In this document: positions 44,913 to 52,916 of the stretch, piece after piece
Position numbering within the stretch: the stretch's first letter is position 1
Layout: each line of letters begins with the position of its first letter
From: Lachnospiraceae bacterium
GTDB taxonomy: Bacteria; Bacillota; Clostridia; Lachnospirales; Lachnospiraceae
Direction of reading: 5' to 3'
DNA: 64,000 bases
Assembly: GCA_022845955.1 (NCBI GenBank)
Contig: AP025576.1
Location: forward strand, 6,634,001 to 6,698,000
The notes under the pieces: generated by a model
What the model was told of the DNA's origin: nothing
The model's input: only the letters and a program-made list of their open reading frames with translations
The model's database searches: none
Translations under genes and position numbers: made by a program

Positions 44913-46934
44913 TTATTGGATCACCGTTATATAATGCATCTCCAGTTCATATGCTCCATCTTGTGACGTAATATAAATCACATCACCAAAGCTCACACTG
45001 TACTGAATCTGCCGGCAAACGATGGAATTCCCTATCATTACCACCGCATTGGATGTATGATACAGAATCATCCTTCTGTCTTCGTCTGCAATTAGATGCA
45101 GCAAATCTAATCCTAACGCATCAGAAATCTCTGGATAATCCCCCATAAGGTCGCCAAGCGTTATTTTATTATCCTTCACTTTAAGCATTGGAAAAGATAA
45201 CGGTGGAATTTCTCCCATCGTATCTGGCTGCCTGGTACAATAAACATCCAGTTTTCCACAAAAATGGTTGCGTTTCTTCTCCTCTGTTATCTGATCTAAT
45301 ACCGGTTTGGGTTTGTGGAATACTTTCCACAAAATTCCCGCTGCTATCATGCCAAAAAGAAGGATTATCCACCAATATACTTTCCACAGTGGAGTAACTG
45401 TTATGTGGTATGAATACTCCAGCACACCCTCCCCATCAGAAATCCATAGATTTAATGACTGGTTACCGGATTTCACCGGGTTAACAAGAAGGCGTCCTTC
45501 AGAAATCTTTGCTTCCACACAGCCCCCACTCGTATCTCTCAATGAATAACTAAGAACATCTCCATCCGGATCCGAAAAGAACTCGGTTAAAACATACTCG
45601 GTTTCCTTGCTGATTGATGTTAATATTCCGGTTTCCGGAAGATTTCCCATGGGCAGACGATTATTCACTTCAATTTTAATCGGCTTAAAAGAGGCTGAAC
45701 CCATGCGGTCGTCCAGCTGCCCTTCCATGTAGTAAATACCCGATTTATCAAAACTCGTCTCTCCTGCAATAATTCCGTCCCGAATCTCGCACGTTAAGGA
45801 TTCTTTTTCCCTCTGCTCGCCATCATACAGCGTCAGTTCACACCTGAAATTTTTATAGAAAGCCTCGTCTGATATAACCGCTCCAGTTTTGTCCTTAAAA
45901 TAAACTTTATATTTCAGAGGTAAATTTTTTCCGATGGTACTTTCTACATCGAGGACCGGTGTCAAATTACGGTAACTAACCAGGTATATCTGAAGTTTCT
46001 GGTTTTCTACGGTTTCTGTTTGTATCGTTAGTTCTTCGATGTCATCTCTTACATCCGTTATTTTTGTGACGGCATAATTTTTCGAATTTACAGCTTCAAC
46101 TTGCTGTTCTCCGTACAAAACACGAACCGGTCCAATTGATTGAGGTGATATAACAAGCACATCCAACTCATCCAGATAGGCATCGTCCAGTTTAAACAGA
46201 ATATTCTGTATACCAGGTGCATAGATACTGTCTGTGATTTGCTGGATGCGGTAGTCCATATTGTCGGCAAAAATGCCATACAATATTTCAATCAGTGTCG
46301 ATGGCTCATTAACGAAATACATCTGTCCTTGGGTCCGTTTTGAGAGCGATTCCAGATTCGCAGTATTCCCATCGTATTTTCCAAAAGCTATGGAGTAGAT
46401 TGGTATGCCCTGCTCCCCGCATTTTTGTGCCACATACTCCTCGTCCTGAAGCGATTGTTCCAATCCCCTGCCGGTTTGAGATCCTTTTAAATCTGACTCC
46501 CCATCTGAAATTAAAACAATTGCCTTTTTGCGGTTCGTTTCCTGTGAAATCAATTCGTGAGCATTCCGTAGTCCCAGACCTATATCTGTATTTCCAGAAT
46601 ATCCAGGTGCATCAATTAACTGCCTTAATACTTGTCTTTCCTCATTTGTTCCTACTGAAATCGGGGAAGTTGTTGAAAGAAGCCGGTCATTATATGCCAC
46701 GAATCCAATGCGTATGTCTGCGCTATGTACAGTGTCTATAAATGCTTTTACCATTCCTTGTGCTGTTTGTTCCGGATCATTCGTTTTCATCGAACCACTG
46801 TAGTCCATAACGAAAATAACATCCAGCCCTTTCTTATCACTGCTGTGTTCGTTTGCTTCCGATATGAAGGAAAACATCAGCATAAAGAGGAGGGCCATAA
46901 TTAAAAAGCCATAATTTTTTTTATACTTTTTCAT
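44913..46934 (-). CDS. vWA-domain membrane protein
   Basis: A 673-residue protein. I use the ATG at 46934 (AGGAAG upstream); the longer frame to 47096 overlaps the previous gene and lacks a signal peptide. Signal-like helix FLIMALLFMLMFSFISEA, then a vWA domain with MIDAS VIFVMDYSGSMKTNDPEQTA. A cadherin-like stretch (FFSDPDGDVLSYSLRDTSGG) follows, then a TM helix (VYWWIILLFGMIAAGILWKV) and a cytoplasmic tail that has a possible FHA-like core (KITLGDLMGDYPEISDALGL). Predicted to sit in the membrane with its large domain outside, probably as an anchor or surface-sensing part of the injection machine. Confidence 0.65.
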   Translation of the reverse strand: MKKYKKNYGFLIMALLFMLMFSFISEANEHSSDKKGLDVIFVMDYSGSMKTNDPEQTAQGMVKAFIDTVHSADIRIGFVAYNDRLLSTTSPISVGTNEERQVLRQLIDAPGYSGNTDIGLGLRNAHELISQETNRKKAIVLISDGESDLKGSQTGRGLEQSLQDEEYVAQKCGEQGIPIYSIAFGKYDGNTANLESLSKRTQGQMYFVNEPSTLIEILYGIFADNMDYRIQQITDSIYAPGIQNILFKLDDAYLDELDVLVISPQSIGPVRVLYGEQQVEAVNSKNYAVTKITDVRDDIEELTIQTETVENQKLQIYLVSYRNLTPVLDVESTIGKNLPLKYKVYFKDKTGAVISDEAFYKNFRCELTLYDGEQREKESLTCEIRDGIIAGETSFDKSGIYYMEGQLDDRMGSASFKPIKIEVNNRLPMGNLPETGILTSISKETEYVLTEFFSDPDGDVLSYSLRDTSGGCVEAKISEGRLLVNPVKSGNQSLNLWISDGEGVLEYSYHITVTPLWKVYWWIILLFGMIAAGILWKVFHKPKPVLDQITEEKKRNHFCGKLDVYCTRQPDTMGEIPPLSFPMLKVKDNKITLGDLMGDYPEISDALGLDLLHLIADEDRRMILYHTSNAVVMIGNSIVCRQIQYSVSFGDVIYITSQDGAYELEMHYITVIQ

Positions 46935-47055
46935 TGTTATCTTCCTATTCCCCGCTCTGAAACATCGCAGTTTGGATATCTCTTCTCTGTTATGCCTCCG
47001 TTCATATTTGCAGATTGTCTTGGCATGACAGATAAAATTGTAAGTTAGGCCTTTG

Positions 47056-47319
47056 CTATTCTTCCCTGCCAGGAAAAATCCACATCGCCTGTACAAATGA
47101 ATCTTCCTTAATTGAACAGCTCACAACGGTTTTATCTTTCATAATACAATCCATTAATTTATAACGGTATTTTTGTTTCTGCCATGATCGATTCCAAAAA
47201 TACAAATGGCTTTTTTTAATGTCTGTCTCAATATTGTATAGCACAACGTCAAATTTGCCTCGCTTTAAGATTTCTACTTTGGCCGCATACCGATAGAAAT
47301 TGTCCCTTTCATTTACCAT
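47056..47319 (-). CDS. Hypothetical 87-residue protein of the agr-led operon
   Basis: An 87-residue basic protein (FYRYAAKVEILKRGKFDVVL, HLYFWNRSWQKQKYRYKLMD). Three bases behind agrB. No family known. Since it lies between agrB and the vWA gene it may be a link between quorum sensing and the injection locus, but nothing in it shows this. Confidence 0.45.
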   Translation of the reverse strand: MVNERDNFYRYAAKVEILKRGKFDVVLYNIETDIKKSHLYFWNRSWQKQKYRYKLMDCIMKDKTVVSCSIKEDSFVQAMWIFPGREE

Positions 47320-47322
47320 ATA

Positions 47323-47898
47323 TTATTTTCTACAATTACCTGCTTTTTGATATTTTAGGACCAGCGCTATGATAACTCCTAGTCCTGTTCCGATTGTTGC
47401 AAGTGCAAGTGGTTTAAATATTACATATAGGTGGATGGATTTAGCTATCACTGCCACCATAAAACAAATTCCCATCATCCATTTTCCAATCTTCCGATAA
47501 AGTACCCTTTCCCGTTCAGACAATGGCTTGTTTTCAGCTTCCACGGGTGCTGCCAACCAAATAATTATGGTTACCACTCCCATCATATAGAGCAATACTC
47601 TATCACTCATATCCATTTTTATAATCGAAAAAGAAATTATTGTCACTATCCACGAAATAAACAGACACCTTAGCTGGGTCTTGGCATGATATCCACCAAT
47701 ATACATTCTCTGTACAAATAAAACTATCCAGAAAACCACTCCCTCTATGGGGATTCCAAAAAAAGCAGCGCATATGAAAGTAATAATCAAATCTAGCAAA
47801 AAACTTCCTGCCTTCTGCAGTCCATATTTTACAATTGTTTCATTATTGTTTCCAACTGCGCCGCTTTCTTTTAAGATTTCTAAAATCCAGTCAATCAT
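47323..47898 (-). CDS. agrB: AgrB-like peptide-processing membrane protease
   Basis: A 191-residue polytopic protein with five to six TM helices. The key motif RMYIGGYHAKTQLRC has His and Cys exactly 7 residues apart, as in the catalytic pair of S. aureus AgrB. The order of TM helices and the early FFGIPIEGVVFWIVL also fit. It processes the precursor peptide encoded immediately upstream; the ATG overlaps agrD's stop as ATGA. Confidence 0.88.
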   Translation of the reverse strand: MIDWILEILKESGAVGNNNETIVKYGLQKAGSFLLDLIITFICAAFFGIPIEGVVFWIVLFVQRMYIGGYHAKTQLRCLFISWIVTIISFSIIKMDMSDRVLLYMMGVVTIIIWLAAPVEAENKPLSERERVLYRKIGKWMMGICFMVAVIAKSIHLYVIFKPLALATIGTGLGVIIALVLKYQKAGNCRK

Positions 47899-48050
47899 TT
47901 GAATTTACGGAGTTTATCAATCTCTTCCGGCAATTTCTCTTGAAATGCTTTTCCCCAGCAGTTCATGTTTGTAATGATTACGGCCATCGCCAGTGCAAAA
48001 CTGGTAATTTGAGTGGAATGATTTTTAATAAAACTTTTGATAAATTTCAT
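47895..48050 (-). CDS. agrD: AgrD-like autoinducer peptide precursor
   Basis: A 51-residue precursor. Amphipathic basic N-terminus (MKFIKSFIKNHSTQITSF), hydrophobic centre (FALAMAVIIT), then NMNCWGKAFQEKLPEEI. Aligned with S. aureus AgrD, the Cys plus four residues (CWGKA) is the thiolactone ring and six residues separate it from the conserved P-E-E end. The predicted signal is a cyclic peptide around C-W-G-K-A. Good ribosome site GAGGAGGGG. Too short to appear in most gene lists. Confidence 0.85.
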   Translation of the reverse strand: MKFIKSFIKNHSTQITSFALAMAVIITNMNCWGKAFQEKLPEEIDKLRKFK

Positions 48051-48079
48051 TGTTTCCCCTCCTCATTTTTAATGGATAA

Positions 48080-48139
48080 AGTATATCACAAATTTTTAGT
48101 AATAATTTGCAAATGGTACAAATAACCATTTTAATGGTA
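48080..48139 (-). promoter_or_regulatory. LytTR/AgrA-type direct repeats and promoter for agrD
   Basis: On the minus strand two 9-base repeats, TACCATTAA and TACCATTTG, are spaced by 12 bases (48131-48139 and 48110-48118). This matches the 9-12-9 layout of LytTR regulator sites such as AgrA's. A -10 TATACT (48080-48085) follows with a poor -35 right beside the repeats, typical of a promoter that needs an activator. The site would put agrDB and the injection operon under the neighbouring response regulator. Confidence 0.68.
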
Positions 48140-48285
48140 TAATTTGCATTTAATACAATCTACCACCAGACCTACCAGTCATTTTTAGCAGAACATATAG
48201 ATTATTGCTTAGAAAATTGTTAAAAAGAGTACAAAAAATTCTATTTTGAGTTTAATCCTGTAAGTGGACTTTATTTCTGCCCACA

Positions 48286-48336
48286 TATAAAAAATACCGA
48301 TTCCTTAGCCACAACTTTTGCATACGGAAATCGGCA
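48286..48336 (-). terminator. Terminator after agrC-like gene
   Basis: A stem CCGATTCC (48297-48304) with GGAAATCGG (48326-48334, one bulge), followed on the minus strand by TATTTTTTAT. It isolates the agrA-agrC transcript from the agrD promoter downstream. Confidence 0.7.
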
Positions 48337-48360
48337 TTTTATTGCAATTGATTTTTATGT

Positions 48361-49629
48361 TTAGAATTCTTCTCCCATTAAAATAAAAGCATTCACCTCA
48401 AACTCATCATCCTTAATCTTATATTCCATTTCACCATTATATTTATTAATTGACTCCTTAACGTACTGCAGGCCAAATCCATGGTCCATCTCCATCGTCT
48501 TTGATGTTTGTAAATGCTTTCCATTAGACATGATGGGGTTACCATTATAGGTATTTATAATCCTTAACCGTAAGGTCCCCTTTTCCATACTAAATAAAAC
48601 ATACAGTCTTTTATTCCCTTCACATTTTTTTAGAGCCTCCACTGCATTTTGCAATAGATTTCCAAGAATAATGCTGATATCTAATGAGGCAATTGGCAGA
48701 GATTCCGGTATCTTAAGTGTCAGTTCTATCGTGGCACCCATTGTTTCGGCCTCATCCATATAATAATTAATGATACTGTCTACACAATCATTTCCTGTCT
48801 TTGCATATTCCTTATTTGTTGCCATTACATCTTCTAATTGTTTCAGATAGTCGTTAATCTCCTCTATCTTTTTATCATTGAGCAACTGTTTCACAACAAT
48901 GATATGATTCTTGATATCATGACGAATCGAACGGATCCGTTTGACAGATTCGCGCATCAGCTCCAATTGATTCTCATATTGTCTGAGTTTTTGGCTGAGT
49001 AAATATTGTTCCATTTCTTTTTCATATGCGCTCGCTAGTTGCTCATATAAATAAAATACTACAATATTCAATAAAATTATCCCGAATATTCCTCCTGCCT
49101 TTAATTCTGGATTCATTTTTGTATCCATTGCCAATACGACAAACATGCTGGTGATTGGCAGCATAATCAGTAATAGATTCTCATGCCTTAGACGCAAATC
49201 GTTCACTCCCCGATTAAAATGTCCCTGTAGGAGAGCCAGAACAATACAGAACATAAAGTTAGAAAGGACCGCAACAACTGATATATCTGGTGTTTTAAAG
49301 AATATCATTAGCAAGTACCAAAACAGTTCTTCCGTGCAATAGCCTATAGTCGCAAGCAACAAAGGTACCAGTATCTTTTTCCAAATATATTCATCATAGG
49401 CAATGAAAACAATTATATAGAGGCAAATATAATTTGAAATCAATGTAATTTTATCGTTTTTCCATAAGAAATATACAAGATTGTTAATTATGTAATATAT
49501 AAAATAAAGTAAAATACACGCTTTTACGCTGATACACAGCCGCTTAAGCAGAATCCCAACCATCTTATAGGTCAGGAAAATTCCAAATAGACTATTTATC
49601 AAAAAAATTACCATGACTATTTTCTCCAT
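48361..49629 (-). CDS. AgrC-like GHKL sensor kinase
   Basis: A 422-residue histidine kinase with six or so N-terminal TM helices. After a coiled-coil stretch comes the H box RSIRHDIKNHIIVVKQLL, then N box GNLLQNAVEALKKC and G box GFGLQYVKESINKYNG of the HATPase_c_5 type. It should bind the cyclic peptide outside and phosphorylate the response regulator encoded just upstream. Confidence 0.85.
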   Translation of the reverse strand: MEKIVMVIFLINSLFGIFLTYKMVGILLKRLCISVKACILLYFIYYIINNLVYFLWKNDKITLISNYICLYIIVFIAYDEYIWKKILVPLLLATIGYCTEELFWYLLMIFFKTPDISVVAVLSNFMFCIVLALLQGHFNRGVNDLRLRHENLLLIMLPITSMFVVLAMDTKMNPELKAGGIFGIILLNIVVFYLYEQLASAYEKEMEQYLLSQKLRQYENQLELMRESVKRIRSIRHDIKNHIIVVKQLLNDKKIEEINDYLKQLEDVMATNKEYAKTGNDCVDSIINYYMDEAETMGATIELTLKIPESLPIASLDISIILGNLLQNAVEALKKCEGNKRLYVLFSMEKGTLRLRIINTYNGNPIMSNGKHLQTSKTMEMDHGFGLQYVKESINKYNGEMEYKIKDDEFEVNAFILMGEEF

Positions 49630-49674
49630 TCTGTATCATGTTTTATTCCGCCATATTGTTTCTTACATAAGATG

Positions 49675-50433
49675 CTATGCATATCCATACTGTAAAATCC
49701 ACTGTTGAACTTCTTTCCATCTCGATCGGCTAACAGGTATTTCAATATCATGTTTCAGAAGAAAGTGGTCCCGTCCAAATGATTTTACATAGTCTATATT
49801 CACTATATATGATTTATGGATACGCCAAAACTGTCTTCGCTCTAACTGTTGCATAGTCTCTTCTAAGCTTCCATAAAACTCAATATATTGATTCAACTCT
49901 CCTCTATAAAGTAAATCCTGCTGACTCATTTGTCTATTTTCCGTAAATATTTTAACCTTCTTTCTGTCGCTTTGATAATACATAATATTGTTCAGGTCAA
50001 TGCGAATCGTGTGATTTTTCTGCTGATAAGCAAAATATTTCTTATTATCCTTTAATTTAACTGCACAGTATCTGGAAAGGACCTGTGCGAGCTGCTCCGG
50101 CCCGATTGGTTTTACCAGGAAGTCAAAGGGCCTTATATGAAACAGCTGCATCGCGTACTGTGTATGGGATGATACGAATACAATCTGGAGGTTCTCATCC
50201 TTTAGCCCCTCTCGGATATAATCGCCTATCTGCATTCCCGTCTCATCCCCAAGTTCTATATCCAGAAACAGTAAATAGGGATATTCTTCTTTCATGAATT
50301 GTCGCAGGCTTTTTCCAGAATAGCACTGTTCTATATTTACTTCACACTGATTTTTAGATGCCCAATCCAATATACAGTTTTCCATGTAACCACAAAAATA
50401 CTTATCATCATCACAGATTAATATTTCTATCAT
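49675..50433 (-). CDS. AgrA-like LytTR response regulator
   Basis: A 252-residue regulator. Receiver domain with ICDDD at the acid pocket and phospho-Asp in LLFLDIELGDETG. LytTR DNA-binding domain from about 150: IMYYQSDRKKVKIFTENRQ, FWRIHKSYIVNIDYVKSFG, LKHDIEIPVSRSRW. It is expected to bind the pair of 9-base repeats before agrD. Confidence 0.88.
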   Translation of the reverse strand: MIEILICDDDKYFCGYMENCILDWASKNQCEVNIEQCYSGKSLRQFMKEEYPYLLFLDIELGDETGMQIGDYIREGLKDENLQIVFVSSHTQYAMQLFHIRPFDFLVKPIGPEQLAQVLSRYCAVKLKDNKKYFAYQQKNHTIRIDLNNIMYYQSDRKKVKIFTENRQMSQQDLLYRGELNQYIEFYGSLEETMQQLERRQFWRIHKSYIVNIDYVKSFGRDHFLLKHDIEIPVSRSRWKEVQQWILQYGYA

Positions 50434-50941
50434 AATGTTTCCCTCACTTTAACCTAAATATTTTCAGTCCTCTACAATAACATAATTAAAAGTACAAAAA
50501 ATTGGTTGTAAGGGGTTATTCTGAAATAAACATGGCCTTCCATAGGTATTTACATAGATATCATCCGTTTTTTAATCCTTCCCGACAAGATTTTCTATGA
50601 TCCGAAAACTAACAGGACAAGCCAAAACCGCTGGTGTAAAAATTACCTTTCATCTACCCCTCTTTCATTCTATTGTACCAAAAATTACTATGTAATTTAA
50701 GATACTTATTTAATATTCAGTGCCAAAGTTTGTATCACATTGTTTCCTATCACAGAGAAAAAGTATATAAAACGATTACATCTGTGATATTAAGAAATAT
50801 TTACTGAATGTTATACACACATAGCTGTACATTTCAACTTACCGTCTCCATTGTAAAACCCCAAATATATTTGTTACTTTTATTGCGTAGTAAAAATTCA
50901 TTTTCATGGTAATGAATAATAAAACAATGTTCATAGTAGTG
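50434..50941. other. A/T-rich intergenic region, no gene found
   Basis: About 500 bases without a credible frame. It contains a 13-base sequence AGTACAAAAAATT (50491-50503, plus strand) that also occurs upstream of agrD at 48228-48240. The rest is plain A/T-rich sequence. It separates the partition genes from the agr genes and probably holds the agrA promoter. Confidence 0.5.
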
Positions 50942-51256
50942 TCATGCACGAAAATTTTTTAGAGATTGCATAATCGTTCTGGCATCGTTTTCATCCAGTT
51001 CTTCATCCTCCTTCAGTGGTTTAGGCCCTTGCTTAATCTGCACTGAGGGCTGGATATTTTCAGCTTGTACAAATAAAGGCTGCAGATTCCATGGTCGGAC
51101 ATTTACATACCCTGAATCTACATAGCATAAGACCGCATTAACAATAAACTGGTTTTTGGGGTCCATCTCATTTAACATCTTTGCAACTCTAACATGTTCC
51201 GGATCCTTTTTCTTAAAACCAATCGTGAAAACAAATTCATTCTTCTTTTCCCGCAT
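50942..51256 (-). CDS. ParR-like partition partner
   Basis: A 104-residue protein with a short ribbon-helix-helix-like start: FTIGFKKKDPEHVRVAKMLN, then KNQFIVNAVLCYVD. An acidic tail (LKEDEELDENDARTIMQSLK) may contact the filament. It lies 6 bases downstream of the ParM-like gene, the usual parMR order. No parC repeats identified. Confidence 0.6.
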   Translation of the reverse strand: MREKKNEFVFTIGFKKKDPEHVRVAKMLNEMDPKNQFIVNAVLCYVDSGYVNVRPWNLQPLFVQAENIQPSVQIKQGPKPLKEDEELDENDARTIMQSLKNFRA

Positions 51257-51262
51257 ATCAGG

Positions 51263-52189
51263 CTACCTCCCAACTTTTGAAAGGTTATAGAGCTTGGCAT
51301 AGCCTCGCGCATTGGCCGTAATCTCCGGTATAAAAATCGCTTTTTCCACTTTCTCTGACCTCTCCAGATGCTCTCTCAAAAGTAAAGCTCCGCCACCGAC
51401 AAAGACCACACAGCCTGTCCTTAAATCCATGCTCCGCTCCCGGAAGGCTCCTAACAGATCGTCTACAAAGGTTTTGGTTATATTCCTTACCAGCCCCTGT
51501 ATCTGCTCATTAAAATCCGTTTTCTTTCCCTGGATGATGTCATCAATCTCTGATTCGGACAGTAATAAATCATACTCGGAATTGACCCTGGACTTAATCC
51601 GGTTATATAAGGTGATAACTCCGTTTTCCAGGGAATCACAGATATTCATATCCGGCACTCCATTCTTTAACTCCAGATAATCCACACTGAATCCGCCAAT
51701 ATCAAAAATCCGGACCTTGGTATGCCGCTTGATCTCCGGATAGATTGTCATGGCTGCTGCATAGTCCTGTGGATAGGAAACCACATCCCCGATTATAGCA
51801 GAATAGCTGTTTCTTCTGAAGGAAAACTGAATGATTCCTTCTCTTTTGAAATACCGCTCAAACTTTTTATATAGTGAACCGTAATGCGCCGGTGGCAGCC
51901 CTACGGGCAGATTTACTTTTGTAATTTCATTCCTCGGCCGCTGTCCTTCCAGCTCCAGTTCCATGCCAATCCCAAACAGGGTCAGTATGAAAAACCGGTC
52001 GTCTTTCGTTTTATCCCTCATGTAAGGAATCCGCTGTTGTGACAGTGTATAATACTTCTTGTTATAAGACAGGAAGTCCCCCAGCGGCGGCTCCGTATCA
52101 CTTTCTACTAGCCCTGATGTAAAAATTTGATTCTCGGTCTTTATGTTCCGGTTCCCGTGATCGACTGCGATTGTTTTCGTTCTATACAT
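51263..52189 (-). CDS. ParM/StbA-like actin for DNA segregation
   Basis: A 308-residue actin-fold ATPase: phosphate-1 IAVDHGNRNIKTENQIF, phosphate-2 VRIFDIGGFSVDYLELK, adenosine-region GCVVFVGGGALLLREHL. The short length and VDHGN motif fit the plasmid-segregation ParM family. On an integrative element it suggests a phase of autonomous replication. AAAGGAGTG precedes the start. Confidence 0.8.
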   Translation of the reverse strand: MYRTKTIAVDHGNRNIKTENQIFTSGLVESDTEPPLGDFLSYNKKYYTLSQQRIPYMRDKTKDDRFFILTLFGIGMELELEGQRPRNEITKVNLPVGLPPAHYGSLYKKFERYFKREGIIQFSFRRNSYSAIIGDVVSYPQDYAAAMTIYPEIKRHTKVRIFDIGGFSVDYLELKNGVPDMNICDSLENGVITLYNRIKSRVNSEYDLLLSESEIDDIIQGKKTDFNEQIQGLVRNITKTFVDDLLGAFRERSMDLRTGCVVFVGGGALLLREHLERSEKVEKAIFIPEITANARGYAKLYNLSKVGR

Positions 52190-52264
52190 GTTATGTATCC
52201 ACTCCTTTTTTATTTTCTATACATACTATATACGGACAGACCACGTATTTCCCAACAAACGGTA

Positions 52265-52310
52265 TAAAAAATGGGTGCCAATACCAATTAAAATTAGTAT
52301 TGAACACCCA
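52265..52310 (-). terminator. Terminator between DNA-processing and partition genes
   Basis: Outer stem TGGGTG/CACCCA (52272-52277 with 52305-52310) and inner AATAC/GTATT, then TTTTTT on the minus strand. Confidence 0.8.
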
Positions 52311-52322
52311 TATATTACTTAT

Positions 52323-52586
52323 TTAGCTATACAAATCAGCATATTCCGTAATTACTTTGCCTTCCATTATTTCATCATCCATCGAGCATACCCACACCAA
52401 CGTCGGGGCCTCATAGGAAGGTTCCCCCATCAGGCCATACACGGTTTTCTCTCTATACTTATCCCAGCCTGCAATGGCTTCCTCTTTGCAGTTTCTTTCC
52501 GGAACTTCAGTTTCTGCAATCAGCCACAAAGCCTGTTGCCGTTCCGGACAATGGATAATCATATTGTTTTTAAATCTCGGTTTCAT
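52323..52586 (-). CDS. Small hypothetical protein of mobile element
   Basis: An 87-residue protein. ATG at 52586 is chosen because AAGGAGAAAGG lies upstream; a longer frame from 52637 has no ribosome site. IIHCPERQQALWLIAETEVP and APTLVWVCSMDDEIMEGKVI give a mixed fold with spaced Cys. No family recognised. Confidence 0.5.
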   Translation of the reverse strand: MKPRFKNNMIIHCPERQQALWLIAETEVPERNCKEEAIAGWDKYREKTVYGLMGEPSYEAPTLVWVCSMDDEIMEGKVITEYADLYS

Positions 52587-52651
52587 ACATCTGCACCTTT
52601 CTCCTTGCCAGCTCCGAGCTGTCTGAACCGCTGTCATTTATTACGGAAACA

Positions 52652-52888
52652 TCATTCCGTCAGCTTTTCCAGCAACTTGGGTAACGCTTTCCGCGTAAGT
52701 TCTGCCGATGCTTTATCCACGCAGCGCGACAGCAGCTCCTCTTTCTGACTATAAATAACCTCCTTGACCGCTTTTTCGATCCCTTTATATTCATCACGCT
52801 TAAAATAAGCCCTCGCACATTCCTTTGCAACCATATCTATAATTGCTTTCTGAAGCTCATCCTCATCAATCTCTATTGTTACCTTCAT
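52652..52888 (-). CDS. Small acidic/basic helical protein
   Basis: A 78-residue almost wholly helical protein beginning MKVTIEIDEDELQKAIIDMV. It resembles small accessory proteins that ride with ICE or plasmid replication modules. No function can be given. Confidence 0.5.
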   Translation of the reverse strand: MKVTIEIDEDELQKAIIDMVAKECARAYFKRDEYKGIEKAVKEVIYSQKEELLSRCVDKASAELTRKALPKLLEKLTE

Positions 52889-52916
52889 CTTTTCCCTGCC
52901 TTATATTTATTCCGCA

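Noticed and set aside
26474-46934. Plain prophage tail
   Set aside because: No capsid, terminase, holin, lysin or tape-measure gene; FHA, PP2C and Rhs parts are atypical for a phage.
46935-47096. Upstream extension of the vWA gene
   Set aside because: It overlaps the previous gene, has no ribosome site, and would bury the signal-like helix in the protein interior.
50434-50941. parC centromere in the gap by the ParR gene
   Set aside because: No iterated direct repeats of the expected kind were found.
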